DNA of 64,000 nucleotides from Arthrobacter sp. SDTb3-6 (GTDB lineage: Bacteria; Actinomycetota; Actinomycetes; Actinomycetales; Micrococcaceae): contig NZ_JAAMFN010000011.1 of assembly GCF_013376095.1 (NCBI RefSeq), positions 1 through 64,000 of the forward strand, in the 5' to 3' direction. The position numbers and the translations under genes were made by a program. The notes under the pieces were generated by a model. That model ran no database searches and was not told where the DNA came from. It was given only the letters and a program-made list of their open reading frames with translations. Position 1 is the stretch's first letter; every line of letters starts with the position of its first letter. Shown in pieces: positions 24,058 through 32,788 of the stretch.

Positions 24058-25431
24058 ATGTCTTCACCCCACGTATTGTCGGAACTCGAGGCCAGCCCAT
24101 TCCGACGGACCCATCGCTTCATTCTGATTGTCATCAGTGCCATATTCTTCTTCGATCTCGCAGACCTGAACACCTTTGCCTATGCCGCGCCCGTGCTCAA
24201 GGTTGGTTATCATTACACGATAGGTGACATTGCGGGTGTCACTTCCGCATCCTTCCTCGCCATGGCAATTGGATCCATCGCCGCGGGTTGGTTCGCCAAC
24301 CTTGTTGGTCGCCGCAAAGGCCTCATAGTCTCCGTGGCCTTGTTCTCGGTCGGTTCGCTAGCCAACGCCACAGTTACGCAGGTCTGGGAAATGGGCCTCA
24401 CGCGATTCCTCACAGGGCTTGGCCTAGGCGCCATGACTGCCATCGCACTAACTTACGTCGCCGAGGTCGCGCCTGCGGCCTCCCGAGGACGGATGCAGTC
24501 AATTTCATTCGCCACGGGAATGGTCGGCATCCCTGTCGCCGCATTTGTCGCGCGATTCCTAGTTGGCCTGCCAGGCGAGAGCTGGCGCGGAATCTTCGTT
24601 TTCGGCGCCCTCGGCATACTCCTGATTCCCTTCCTCATGCGGCTACCAGAGTCCCCTAGGTGGCTGCTACTGCGCGGACAAACCGAACGGGCGTTGGAGT
24701 CGACATCGTCAATCATCGGTCGCGAACTAAGTGCTGGACACGTTTCACTGGAGCCCTTTCACGCCTCCAGTGTGGGCAATGGCTCATTGGCCACCTATGT
24801 GAGTCTTTTCCGCAATGGCTTGGCTCGCCGGACCATCGGACTTCTCCTTGCATGGGTTCTGCTGTTCGCCGGGTTCTACGGCTTCTCCTCGTGGGTCCCG
24901 ACGCTGCTGTCCTCCAATGGTCACTCGGTCACCAAAAGCTTACTCTTCACGTCCATCATGTCGATCGGCAGTTTCCCCGGCGCCCTCTTCTCAGCCGTGC
25001 TGATTGACCGTTTCTCCCGCCGCAAGCTGCTGGGGATCTTCTGCCTCTTGGTTGCCTGCTGCGGAGTCTTTTACGGACTTGCCCGCAACGATGTATCCAT
25101 TATGCTTCTTGGACTTGCGGTGACCTTCTTCAGTCAGACTACTATGGCCATACTCTTCGCCTACACCCCGGAACAGTTCCCCACCCGCCAGCGGATGGCC
25201 GGCACGGCACTCTCCAACGCATTCGGCCGCCTGAGCAACGTCGCTTTCCCGCTCATAGTAGCTATGGTCTTCGGTGCCGCCGGCTATGTTCCTGTGTTCT
25301 TCATGGTTTCAGCAGCCTGGGTAGCCGGAGCCATTGCCGTCTTCGCCTTCGGTGCGAGCAGGACCGGGAAGTCCATCGACGCAGAACAAGCCGCCCCTAC
25401 TGTCTCCTCGGCATCCCCTTCCCATTCCTGA
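24058..25431 (+). CDS. MFS transporter, probable carboxylate/H+ symporter
   Basis: A 457-residue twelve-helix MFS permease. LVGRRKGLIVSVALFSVGS carries the loop 2-3 signature, RFLTGLGLGAMTAIALTYVAEVAPAASRGRMQS the helix 4-5 region, LPESPRWLLLRGQ the sugar-porter/AAHS-type central-loop motif, and DRFSRRKLLG the loop 8-9 motif. The N-terminus (FFFDLADLNTFAYAAPVL) resembles AAHS and related acid permeases. It lies at the end of the mesaconyl-CoA-type cluster and probably imports its substrate. It has its own strong ribosome site after 700 bases without a clear gene. Confidence 0.87.
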   Translation: MSSPHVLSELEASPFRRTHRFILIVISAIFFFDLADLNTFAYAAPVLKVGYHYTIGDIAGVTSASFLAMAIGSIAAGWFANLVGRRKGLIVSVALFSVGSLANATVTQVWEMGLTRFLTGLGLGAMTAIALTYVAEVAPAASRGRMQSISFATGMVGIPVAAFVARFLVGLPGESWRGIFVFGALGILLIPFLMRLPESPRWLLLRGQTERALESTSSIIGRELSAGHVSLEPFHASSVGNGSLATYVSLFRNGLARRTIGLLLAWVLLFAGFYGFSSWVPTLLSSNGHSVTKSLLFTSIMSIGSFPGALFSAVLIDRFSRRKLLGIFCLLVACCGVFYGLARNDVSIMLLGLAVTFFSQTTMAILFAYTPEQFPTRQRMAGTALSNAFGRLSNVAFPLIVAMVFGAAGYVPVFFMVSAAWVAGAIAVFAFGASRTGKSIDAEQAAPTVSSASPSHS

Positions 25432-25638
25432 TTGAGCACCAGGTAGAACCTGACATGGAACCAGGAAAATAAAAAATGCATGAGCATGGCTTCAACTATG
25501 CCGAAATGCTTCCCCTGGGCCCTCAACTGGCGCCGTTCCGGCTATTGACACGCGAGGGGTGGGTATCCCGCCCAAGCCCCAGGACTCTGGACACGCTCAG
25601 GTGACTGCAGACTCAGTTCGGTGAATCTTAGGGCTTTT

Positions 25639-25667
25639 GGACGCCGGAGCGCGGCACTCCGGCGTCC
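25639..25667 (+). terminator. Perfect 11-bp stem hairpin downstream of the permease
   Basis: GGACGCCGGAG (25639-25649) pairs perfectly with CTCCGGCGTCC (25657-25667) around a 7-base loop, about 210 bases after the permease stop. No T-run follows. Confidence 0.6.
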
Positions 25668-26408
25668 ATTCTCGATATAATTGATGCAAGGTCATGTATC
25701 CCACTGGGTGCGAAGATCCTCTACATCTCGCGGTTCGCGCCCCTTGAAATCGGCAAATCGGCACGGTGAGCTTGCATCTATTAAATCGCCATGTCTAGAG
25801 CCCTGAGCCCTGTGGAGGCGCAACATCCCCAGAGGCCACAGTCAGCACTCCGGGGACGACGGTCTACGAGGGGTTCCGTGATGTCTAGAATTTCCTCAAA
25901 ATGACTCATCTGACCCAACTGATTCTTGTCGGCTACTACTTAAGATTATTCGACTGCAACTTTAAACTGACCGGTGGCTATTATAAAGGCTATTATAAAG
26001 AGTTCTCCATAATAGCCACCGTCGGTTGCGACCCAGGACGGGTGAACACTCAAATTTTGTGCCAGGTAATTCGTCGTCAGCACGGACACCACGTGGCGGG
26101 TCGCGCAGATGGAACGGGTGTAACCGAGATCCACGAGTTTGCCATCCACAACGGATCCACGAATCTTCCCGCGGCGCTACTCCCCCGAATTGTCATCATG
26201 GCCGGCAGGTATTGGTGCGTGGTCCAGCCGCGCTCAGGCGACGGGTGTCTGGACTCCTGAGTCCCGAGCTTTTACATACGAACAACCAGTGTGTTTTGTG
26301 AAACACCGGTGATCATCCCGGTAAGACTTGATCAAGCCATAAGCAACTAGAATTTCCATGGACTTTTCTGGAGATTTGACACCAGGCCCAAAGCTGTTCT
26401 CCGACTGA
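25668..26408. other. AT-richer region without a recognisable gene
   Basis: No frame in this stretch resembles a known protein. The base composition is visibly richer in A and T than the flanking operons around 25680-26060. The notable content is the repeat structure at 25972-26021. Confidence 0.5.
25972..26021. repeat. Inverted repeat enclosing a direct repeat
   Basis: CGGTGGCTATTAT (25972-25984) and ATAATAGCCACCG (26009-26021) are perfect inverted copies. Inside, GGCTATTATAAA occurs twice in tandem (25977-25988 and 25989-26000). The arrangement resembles a recombinase crossover site or a protein-binding array more than a terminator, as no T-run follows. Confidence 0.7.
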
Positions 26409-26603
26409 AGCACGTCAGTACGACCGGTAACTGACGGCACCCTGTCCGTGCTATCGCCCGGGAAGCCGATAGGTCCGCTTCAAGCCGGGGGCCAGACCGG
26501 GCTGGCCGAGATGAACCGGCAGGTCGCCGAAAACCTCGACACCATCATCGGCACCCTCGAGGTCGACGCCCTCCAGTCCGACGGGACAGCCGATGCCCGC
26601 TGA
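26409..26603 (+). pseudogene. C-terminal remnant of a tyrosine recombinase (TnpB-like)
   Basis: The frame is open from a stop at 26406 and ends with GLAEMNRQVAENLDTIIGTLE followed by a short tail. This is the kind of C-terminus seen on large tyrosine recombinases of Tn554-like transposons. Its stop overlaps the start of the DUF6262-like gene (ATGCCCGCTGA), the usual order of such elements. The catalytic domain is absent, so this is the scar of a lost element. Assignment rests on tail similarity and gene order. Confidence 0.6.
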
Positions 26604-26835
26604 AAACTCCGGGCACCTGGCCGCCAGCGCCCGCCGCCGCCACGAACTGGCCCGATCCAAAACGATCCGAACCCTACGGAAACTCGACAAGTCCGGCGCC
26701 CCTGCCTCATTCGAAGCCGTCGCCCGCCACGTCGGGGTAACTCGGGTCTTCCTCTACACCCAACCCGATCTCCGCGCAGAAATCGAAATGCTCCGCGACG
26801 CCACGGGGCGGGCACCCGCCCCGTTATCTTTTTGA
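26593..26835 (+). pseudogene. DUF6262-like (TnpC-type) transposon accessory protein, truncated
   Basis: An 80-residue product: HLAASARRRHELARSKTIRT, then FEAVARHVGVTRVFLYTQPD and LRAEIEMLRDATGRAPA. The helix-turn-helix-like VARHVGVTRVFLY and the YTQPDLRAEIE segment are typical of the small third protein that follows two tyrosine recombinases in Tn554-like elements. Those proteins usually continue with a coiled coil of 40-60 residues, missing here. The frame ends inside a GC-rich hairpin near the edge of the IS1380-like element. The overlap with the recombinase tail supports translational coupling in the ancestor. Confidence 0.65.
26803..26833 (+). terminator. Rho-independent-type hairpin over the end of the DUF6262-like gene
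   Basis: ACGGGGCGGG (26803-26812) pairs perfectly with CCCGCCCCGT (26815-26824) and is followed by TATCTTTTT. It looks like an intrinsic terminator but lies inside the 3' end of the reading frame. The loop would be only two bases, so the inner pairs probably open. Confidence 0.55.
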
Positions 26836-27101
26836 TAGTCCCTAAAAAGAGGATCATGGGGACTGTCGGCCGGCCAGCCTCGGCATGGTGTCTTGCCCCT
26901 GTCTAGCCTCGAACTTTCATGAGGCGGGGTTTCTGGCGGATCAGGGCTGACCGTCTGCCTGGTGGTTCCTATTGTGGCATTTGGGTGTGACATTCTGGCC
27001 GCTGACCTGTGGGGCGGTTGTCGGTGACGGGTTCCACGCCGGTCACGGTGGTGCTGGTTCTTGGCTTTCTGGTGAGTGTCGGATGGTCGGCTGCTTGCCG
27101 T

Positions 27102-28461
27102 TTATGGTGGGCTGAGCGCGGCGATCCGTTTCACTCCCTGAAGCAGCAGTTGGACCTCTGGTGCCGTGGAGGCCAGGTGCAGGGTGGTTTGGCGGGCGTG
27201 CGTGGCGAGTTTCCCGCCGATTTCAAAGAGCCTGGCCCGGAGCTTCTTCGGCTCCCAGCGTCTGGCTTTGGTGTCTTTGAACCCGATCATCTGGGTCCAG
27301 GCCATGATTTCCGTGGCCATCATGACGACATGGCACCACAGCTCGTTGGCGGTGAAGGACTTAAACGGCAGGTTCGCGAAACCGGTGTCCTTGGCGTTGC
27401 GGATACGGTCCTCGCACCGGGCCCGGAGGCGGTGGCGGACTTCCAGGTCGGCCAGCTGACCCTTTTCCTGGTTCGTGGCGATCGCCGTGTACCGGTGCCC
27501 GTCGATATCGGTGATCCGCAACTGCGCACCCACGTGCGGGACTTCCTTCCGCACGATGATGCGCATCCCCTTTGGCCACGAGGACAGATCGAGTATCCCG
27601 GTGATGTCGGCCACCCAGGCGCCGTCCCGTTCGGTGCCGTCACTGTCATAGGCCCGGGACCAGCCGTTCTTCGGGATCAGCGGCAGCATCTTCGCGACGG
27701 CATCGGTGATCGTGAACCCGACGGAGTAGGAGAAGTTGCGCCCCTTTGCGGTGAGCCAGTCCAGGAACCCATGCGTGCCACCGGCGGAGTCCGTGCGGAT
27801 CATGATCTTCCGCCCTGGCCGCCACCCGGCCGGCAACTACTTCAGGGAGTCTTTCACCACCTGGATGTGATCGGCGATGGTGTTGGAGCCGGCGTTGCCG
27901 GGCCGCAACAACGTCACCAAGGGCTCCCCGGTGCCCAACTGGCCATGGTCAAGGTAGGAACACAAGGGGTGGAAGCCGAAGCCCTTCTTCCACGTCGGGC
28001 GGGCGTCATCCTTTTCCGAATGGGAATTCACCAACGAAGCGTCAAGGTCAATGATCAGGGGCTTGTCCTTGCTGGCACCGTGCAGGGGCGAGTCTTCCCC
28101 GGCCTGCTCCCACACATGCGCCCTGGCCGCGGCCCGGGCCTTGTTGATCGCCACCAACGCCCTCTCCGGCCGCACGGTGGCCAGGACCTTGAACAGGCGG
28201 CTGATCGTGGGATCCGAGGCGTTCAAACCATAAACTTCGGGCTGGTTGCGGAGCCGGTCAATGTCCGAGACGAAGTCCCCGCCCGTGGCCAGCGACAGCG
28301 CAAGATCGGTGAGGATCTTGCCCGGATTGTGGATGGCGAACGGCTTGCGCCACGGCCCCAACCCCTCGGACAACCCAGCCGTGAGCCCGGATGCCTTCAG
28401 CATCTCCGTCAGGACGATCCCGCCGCCCTGGGACACGACACCATCACCAGTGCCATCAACT
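27102..28461 (-). pseudogene. IS1380-family transposase, nonsense-mutated and split
   Basis: The two halves are open frames 27837-28461 and 27102-27836 on the minus strand, separated by a single in-frame TAG at 27837-27839 (DSLK-stop-LPAGWRPGRK). Family relatives typically have Gln there, so one C-to-T change explains it. DDE-transposase segments are LIIDLDASLVNSHSEKDD, GNAGSNTIADHI, MIRTDSAGGTHGFLDWL and CEDRIRNAKDTG. The N-terminal codons lie beyond the IS21-like insertion at 38259-38303, where the frame reads RPTGFYPSV before VRVDGTGDGVVSQ. The codon at the expected start is ATA. The element is therefore very probably inactive. Confidence 0.82.
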
Positions 28462-28617
28462 TGGCAAATACGGCCTGATGGTACGGGCAGTCCGGGTAGG
28501 TGGTACCGCTGATTTCGGCGACCCGGTACCGACCAGGAACCGCGGAACTCGGTTTCTGGCCAGCACCAGGGTTGACCGCCGCCGGGAGTGCGCTGGTGCG
28601 TTGCCGGAGTGTGGCGG

Positions 28618-28873
28618 TTATTCCCAGTGGTCGGTGGCGTCGCGGGCTTCTTGGGCATGCAGCCGGCGCATGTCGACGTCGCCGAGGTTGATCGTGCGGG
28701 CCCGGCTTGCGAGCCGGTTCACGATGGAATCGGCGGCGACTTTCTCCGGCAGGCTTTCGATCCAGTATCTTGGTCCGGATTGACTGGCGATCATGGTGGG
28801 CAGCCGCTGGTCCCTGTTGACCAGGACGGTGAATAGGTCGTTGGCTGCGGTCTCATCGATGCCGATGGTGAGG
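28618..28873 (-). pseudogene. istB: istB, 3' part (beyond the RIT insertion)
   Basis: The frame encodes FLTIGIDETAANDLFTVLVN, then QRLPTMIASQSGPRYWIES, VADSIVNRLASRARTINLGD and DMRR, and stops at 28618. This is the C-terminal third of an IstB ATPase: sensor region plus the SIVNRL helix. Joined at AAGTCGTC to the part at 32271-32782 it restores LLIIDDFLTIG, the Walker B region. Confidence 0.88.
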
Positions 28874-28973
28874 AAGTCGTCTCATGTGAAGCAAAAGATT
28901 ATGCGAAGTTCATGTCGTCTGGCCCAGGCTGTCAGCCTCGGTGGTGTCGGTCGCTTCGCATAATTCTTGGTCG

Positions 28974-29969
28974 TTAGAGCAGATTGCGCAGCCATGTGTG
29001 CAGGTCTGCTCGTTGCTCCTTCCCGTAGGGGCTGTGGGGAACTATGTTTTGTTCGGCTGCTTCGATGGCGCGGCGTTTGGTTTCGGTGCTTGCCCGGGCG
29101 TAGATTTCCGTGGTGGTGACACTCTCGTGTCCAAGGAAATCGCGGATGTAGACCAGGTTCACACCGGCGTCGAGGAGATGCATGGCTTTCGAATGCCGCA
29201 TGATGTGGGGATGCGAACTCGAGGGAACTTCCGCAGGGTGGGCGCAGTGGGCGGCGGCGACGCTCTTTTGCAGCACATATGCGACACCGGCCCTGCCAAG
29301 CCGGTTTCCGCTATGGTTCACGAACAGCGGATCCGTCAGCTCTCCGTTGGGACGAACTGAAGCGATGTAGCGCACCAACATTTCACCGACTTGGTTGGAG
29401 AGAGGAATCACGCGTGCTTTCCTCCCCTTCCCGACGACTTTGGCAGTGTGGGGGCGTGAAAGCGTTAGGTCACCGACCGCCAAGCCGCATAGCTCACTGA
29501 CTCTGGCGCCCGAGTCGTAGAGCAGGGACACGATCGTTAGGTCCCGCAAGTTGGCGGATGCGGTGCCGACGACGAGTTGCACGGCTCGTACGCTGAGAAA
29601 TTCGATCTCCTCGGTTTTTGGTGTCTTCACGGATGGTATCTCGAGGAGACGGCGACAAATCTCGATGTGTTCGGGAGCCTCAGCCTGCACGAACTTTGCA
29701 AATGATCTGATGGCGGCGATGCGTGCGTTTGAGGTGGAAGCGGCGCATTGGCGTTCCTCGCGAAGCCAACCACTGAATCGGCCGATATGGTCAGGGTCGA
29801 GGTGTGCCATGGTGACCTTGTCTGGTGGCACAGCTTCGCTGCTGTCCATCCACTTGAGCAGCAGCACAAACCCATCACGGTATGAGGCGATGGTGTGGGC
29901 GCTGAGCCCTCGTCTTTTCGGCAGGTAGTCGATGAGGAAGGACTGCAGCAGCGACTGAAACTCCCTCAT
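28974..29969 (-). CDS. ritC: Tyrosine recombinase, third of the RIT trio (RitC)
   Basis: A 331-residue tyrosine recombinase. A SAM-like core-binding domain occupies about residues 1-100 and the catalytic domain follows: Arg in DSGARVSELCGL, Lys in VVGKGRKARVIPL, HIMRH, then LGHESVTTTEIYARAS with the nucleophile Tyr. All catalytic residues are present, so it should be active. Its ATG overlaps the RitB stop (ATGA). RIT recombinases are thought to act together on the terminal repeats; the division of labour is not known. Confidence 0.9.
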   Translation of the reverse strand: MREFQSLLQSFLIDYLPKRRGLSAHTIASYRDGFVLLLKWMDSSEAVPPDKVTMAHLDPDHIGRFSGWLREERQCAASTSNARIAAIRSFAKFVQAEAPEHIEICRRLLEIPSVKTPKTEEIEFLSVRAVQLVVGTASANLRDLTIVSLLYDSGARVSELCGLAVGDLTLSRPHTAKVVGKGRKARVIPLSNQVGEMLVRYIASVRPNGELTDPLFVNHSGNRLGRAGVAYVLQKSVAAAHCAHPAEVPSSSHPHIMRHSKAMHLLDAGVNLVYIRDFLGHESVTTTEIYARASTETKRRAIEAAEQNIVPHSPYGKEQRADLHTWLRNLL

Positions 29970-30913
29970 GACGCACCACCGAACACGCGTTGTGACACTG
30001 GCTCTTGCGCGTCAATGATCCGCAGCAACGTGTCCTGGGTGAACCTGAGGTAATACTCGGTGCTGGTGATGTCGGCATGGCCCATGTAGGTGGCGAGAAG
30101 GGGCAGTGCGACATAGACATCCATCCTGCTGTCGACCATCTTTTCAAGCGCGTGAACCGCATACGAATGCCTGAGATCATGAGGGCGAATGGGCTTGCCC
30201 TTGTCTGTGAGAACGCCGGCCCGGGCGAAAACGCTGCGGAGCGCGACACCCGCGTGGTTGCCTTTGGGGACATTGCCGCGCGCCGTTGGCATCAACGGTG
30301 ACGTGCCACTGGCACCGGAGAGGCCGCACCGATCCAAATAACCCGCGGCGTACTCCCACAGTGATGCCGACATCGGGAGCAGCCTGGTCCTGTCACCCTT
30401 GGCATGTCTGATCAGGATCGTGCCCGCACTGATGTCCAGGTCAGACACTGCCAGCGCGCAGGCTTCACCGATGCGGATGCCACAACACCACAGCAGCCGC
30501 AGCAGCAATCGACGCGCCTCGGATACGGTGCGGTCCGCAGTGGCCAGGATGTGGGCCATCTCGGGTGCGGTCACGATCCTCGGCACAAAATCGGTCGTGC
30601 CGCGTACGAGCCCCGCGGGCGGAATCGCCGGCGTGTAGCCCTTGCTCGCAAGCCACAGACAGAACTGACGCAAAATCGCGATGCGTTTGCACTGGTTCGA
30701 TACCGCTTCGCCTGGTTTCCTGCCGGTCAGTTTTTCCATGGCAACCCGGGAAACAATGCCGGAGTCGACCGGGTAGTCGGCGATGAATCGTGCGATCTCC
30801 CGCAGCACGTATTGGTAGCCCGTGGCGATGGAGTAGCCCAGCGAGCGTTTGTAGCGCACATAGCCGGTGAACAGTTCGCCGTGCGGGCCTGGGAAGACGA
30901 TGATGTCATCCAC
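29966..30913 (-). CDS. ritB: Tyrosine recombinase, second of the RIT trio (RitB)
   Basis: A 315-residue recombinase from GTG 30913 (MDDIIVFPGPHGE), just inside the RitA 3' end; a longer frame to 30949 overlaps RitA more and adds an unlikely Cys-rich start. Catalytic residues: Arg in CCGIRIGEACAL, Lys in RHAKGDRTRLLPM, HDLRH, and MGHADITSTEYYLRF with the Tyr nucleophile. It is coupled by overlap to RitA and RitC, indicating fixed stoichiometry. Confidence 0.9.
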   Translation of the reverse strand: MDDIIVFPGPHGELFTGYVRYKRSLGYSIATGYQYVLREIARFIADYPVDSGIVSRVAMEKLTGRKPGEAVSNQCKRIAILRQFCLWLASKGYTPAIPPAGLVRGTTDFVPRIVTAPEMAHILATADRTVSEARRLLLRLLWCCGIRIGEACALAVSDLDISAGTILIRHAKGDRTRLLPMSASLWEYAAGYLDRCGLSGASGTSPLMPTARGNVPKGNHAGVALRSVFARAGVLTDKGKPIRPHDLRHSYAVHALEKMVDSRMDVYVALPLLATYMGHADITSTEYYLRFTQDTLLRIIDAQEPVSQRVFGGAS

Positions 30914-32141
30914 GGGGCACCTCCAACGACAGAACACGCAGCCTTTCAACGTCGATGGCCATGTACTTGCGCGTGGTGTTGGCGTTCGAATGCCCCAATA
31001 TTCCCGAAATCACCGGGTACCCAGTGTGCCCCGAGAGCATGTTGGTTGCTGCCGAGTGGCGCAGCGAATGCATCCCGTGATGCTTACCCATGGTGTTCAC
31101 GGATGCCCGCACGTAGGCACCGGTGGCGACGTAGTGGAACGCGTTCACGGCGTCCTCGAAGCTGTCATGGGGTGCACGATGGTGCAAAAATACGTGCTCA
31201 TTTGGGTTCTTGGGTCGCTCGTTGCGCAGGTAGTCGGCCAGGGCAAGCATCACTTCCTCCGGCAGGGGCAGCCTGACAGGGTTACCGGTCTTGGCCTGCG
31301 TGAACCGGACCTCGCGGGCACGCCAATCCAGACTCCCCAAACGCAACGCTCTAATATCGCCCGCGCGCATCCCGAGGACAGATGCCAGGAGCAGCATTGC
31401 CCGATCACGTCTGGGGCACCCCGCTCCCGTTGCAGCGACCATCGCGGCAACCTCAGTGACTGCGTATGCCGACGGCAACGCAGCATGCTTATGCCCTGGA
31501 ATGACCGGCATCGCAGCCGCGACGGCCGGACTACACAATTCCTCGCCGGCCGCCCACGCCGTGAATGCGCGGATGGCATAAAGGATCCCGGCCCGTGACT
31601 GCGCGGTCATCCAGGAACACGCTTCGAGGTGGGCGGTGACATCCTCCATGGAGAGATCAGTAAAATCATTGATCCTCAACCCGACCATGAACTTTCTGAT
31701 CAGGCAGCTCTGGCCACGGATTGAGGAACGTGCAAGGCTGCGCTGCTCAAGAACGGACACATATGCGTCAAAGACGTGCCGAAATCGATCAGGTACATCC
31801 TCAGACAGTGCCCTCGAATAAGGCGGCAGACACCCGTCATTGTCCAGGGAAAGTAGGGTCCGCACCTGCCTGAGCATCTTGCGATTGACACGGGAAAGAA
31901 CATTCCCGTTCAGCCCCATGTCCACGATGAACTGCTCTTCCTGCTCCCTATCGAAGCATTTGATGTCTCGCTCGGAGCACCATCGCCTGGCCTTGTTCCA
32001 CGAACTTTTGTAATGCTGGATCGTACCGGGCATGTACCCGAGTTCAGCGAGCATCTGGCCTGCCTGAGAAGCCAGCTCGTCAATGTTCTTACTCATACCA
32101 TTGCCTCCAAATGTCAAGGGATTGACATCATGCCAAGGCAA
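30906..32141 (-). CDS. ritA: Tyrosine recombinase, first of the RIT trio (RitA)
   Basis: A 411-residue recombinase, the longest of the three as is usual for RitA. The N-terminal region (QAGQMLAELGYMPGTIQHYKSSWNKARRW) is a core-binding domain with an added head. The catalytic domain shows Arg in VLGMRAGDIRAL, Lys in TQAKTGNPVRLPL, HSLRH and LGHSNANTTRKYMAID with the Tyr. It starts close to the right inverted repeat, so the promoter probably lies within the terminal region and could be controlled by recombinase binding. Confidence 0.9.
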   Translation of the reverse strand: MPWHDVNPLTFGGNGMSKNIDELASQAGQMLAELGYMPGTIQHYKSSWNKARRWCSERDIKCFDREQEEQFIVDMGLNGNVLSRVNRKMLRQVRTLLSLDNDGCLPPYSRALSEDVPDRFRHVFDAYVSVLEQRSLARSSIRGQSCLIRKFMVGLRINDFTDLSMEDVTAHLEACSWMTAQSRAGILYAIRAFTAWAAGEELCSPAVAAAMPVIPGHKHAALPSAYAVTEVAAMVAATGAGCPRRDRAMLLLASVLGMRAGDIRALRLGSLDWRAREVRFTQAKTGNPVRLPLPEEVMLALADYLRNERPKNPNEHVFLHHRAPHDSFEDAVNAFHYVATGAYVRASVNTMGKHHGMHSLRHSAATNMLSGHTGYPVISGILGHSNANTTRKYMAIDVERLRVLSLEVPRG

Positions 32142-32250
32142 ACTGCGGAGGATAAGGGTGTGAGTTATGCGAAGTTAAACTCGCTGCCGGAACACAGGCG
32201 ACGGGCCAGACCAAGCGAACTTCGCATAATCTTTTGCTTCACATGAGATG

Positions 32251-32274
32251 ACTTATGCGAAGCTTCGCATAAGT
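32251..32274. repeat. Perfect 24-bp palindrome at the right RIT boundary
   Basis: The 24 bases from 32251 to 32274 read the same on both strands and are built from two head-to-head copies of ACTTATGCGAAG. The core TTATGCGAAG is also the repeated motif of both RIT ends. It lies between the right terminal repeat and the flanking istB sequence and is absent at the left end. Confidence 0.85.
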
Positions 32275-32782
32275 CGTCGATGATGAGCAGGTCAACGTCG
32301 CTGAGCTTGTTGAGCAGGTTTTGGTGGGCGATCCTGTCGCCGCGGGCGATGACCAGTTCCAGTGCCAGCTCGTCCATCCGGGTGTAGTGGACCGAGTGCT
32401 CCGCATGGCACGCGGCGATCCCTATCGCGCAGGCGATGTAGGTTTTCCCGGCGCCCGTGGGGGAAATCAGCAGCAGGTTCGTCGGGTCCGCCCGCCAGTC
32501 ATGGGCGGCGTAGCGTTGCATTCGCACCGAGGAGACCCCGCGCGCGGGCAGGTACCGTATCTCTTCGATCGAGGCGTGCGGGATGGGGAACCGGGCCTTG
32601 CCTATGAGCTTGTCGATGCGGTTTGAGCGCCGGACCTCCAGGGCTTCATCCACTGCGGTGAGGAAGAGCTCCTCCGGGGTTTTGAGGTCGTTGCCATCGT
32701 CCTTGAGCAGTTCCTCGAGTTGGAGGGCGACCTGGGTGATGCGCAGCGCCCGGAATTTCTCGTAATCAACACTGGTGAACAT
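32271..32782 (-). pseudogene. istB: istB, 5' part (IS21 transposition helper ATPase)
   Basis: The N-terminal two thirds of IstB from ATG 32782: FRALRITQVALQLEELLKD, then SIEEIRYLPARG, the Walker A motif SPTGAGKTYIACAIG and LLIIDDL at the break. After the break the frame runs into RIT sequence and ends at 32165. The six bases between this start and the istA stop show the usual coupled istA-istB order. Confidence 0.9.
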
Positions 32783-32788
32783 ACCCTG

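Larger units (their letters stand above)
28880..32274 (-). mobile_element. RIT element (recombinases in trio)
   Basis: Three overlapping tyrosine recombinase genes on one strand are bounded by perfect 32-bp inverted repeats (28880-28911 and 32217-32248, starting TCTCATGTGAAGCAAAAG). Each end also holds two inverted copies of TTATGCGAAG about 45 bases apart (28899/28954 and 32165/32220). AAGTCGTC flanks both sides (28874-28881 and 32271-32278). A 24-bp palindrome lies outside the right repeat. The element splits istB of the surrounding IS21-like element. Confidence 0.9.

Noticed and set aside
25901-26260. 119-codon frame covering the 25972-26021 repeat
   Set aside because: The frame encodes the repeat itself and then low-information sequence; no family resemblance on either strand.
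27009-28478. 489-codon plus-strand frame as a protein
   Set aside because: It is the antisense shadow of the IS1380 transposase; the minus strand carries clear transposase motifs.
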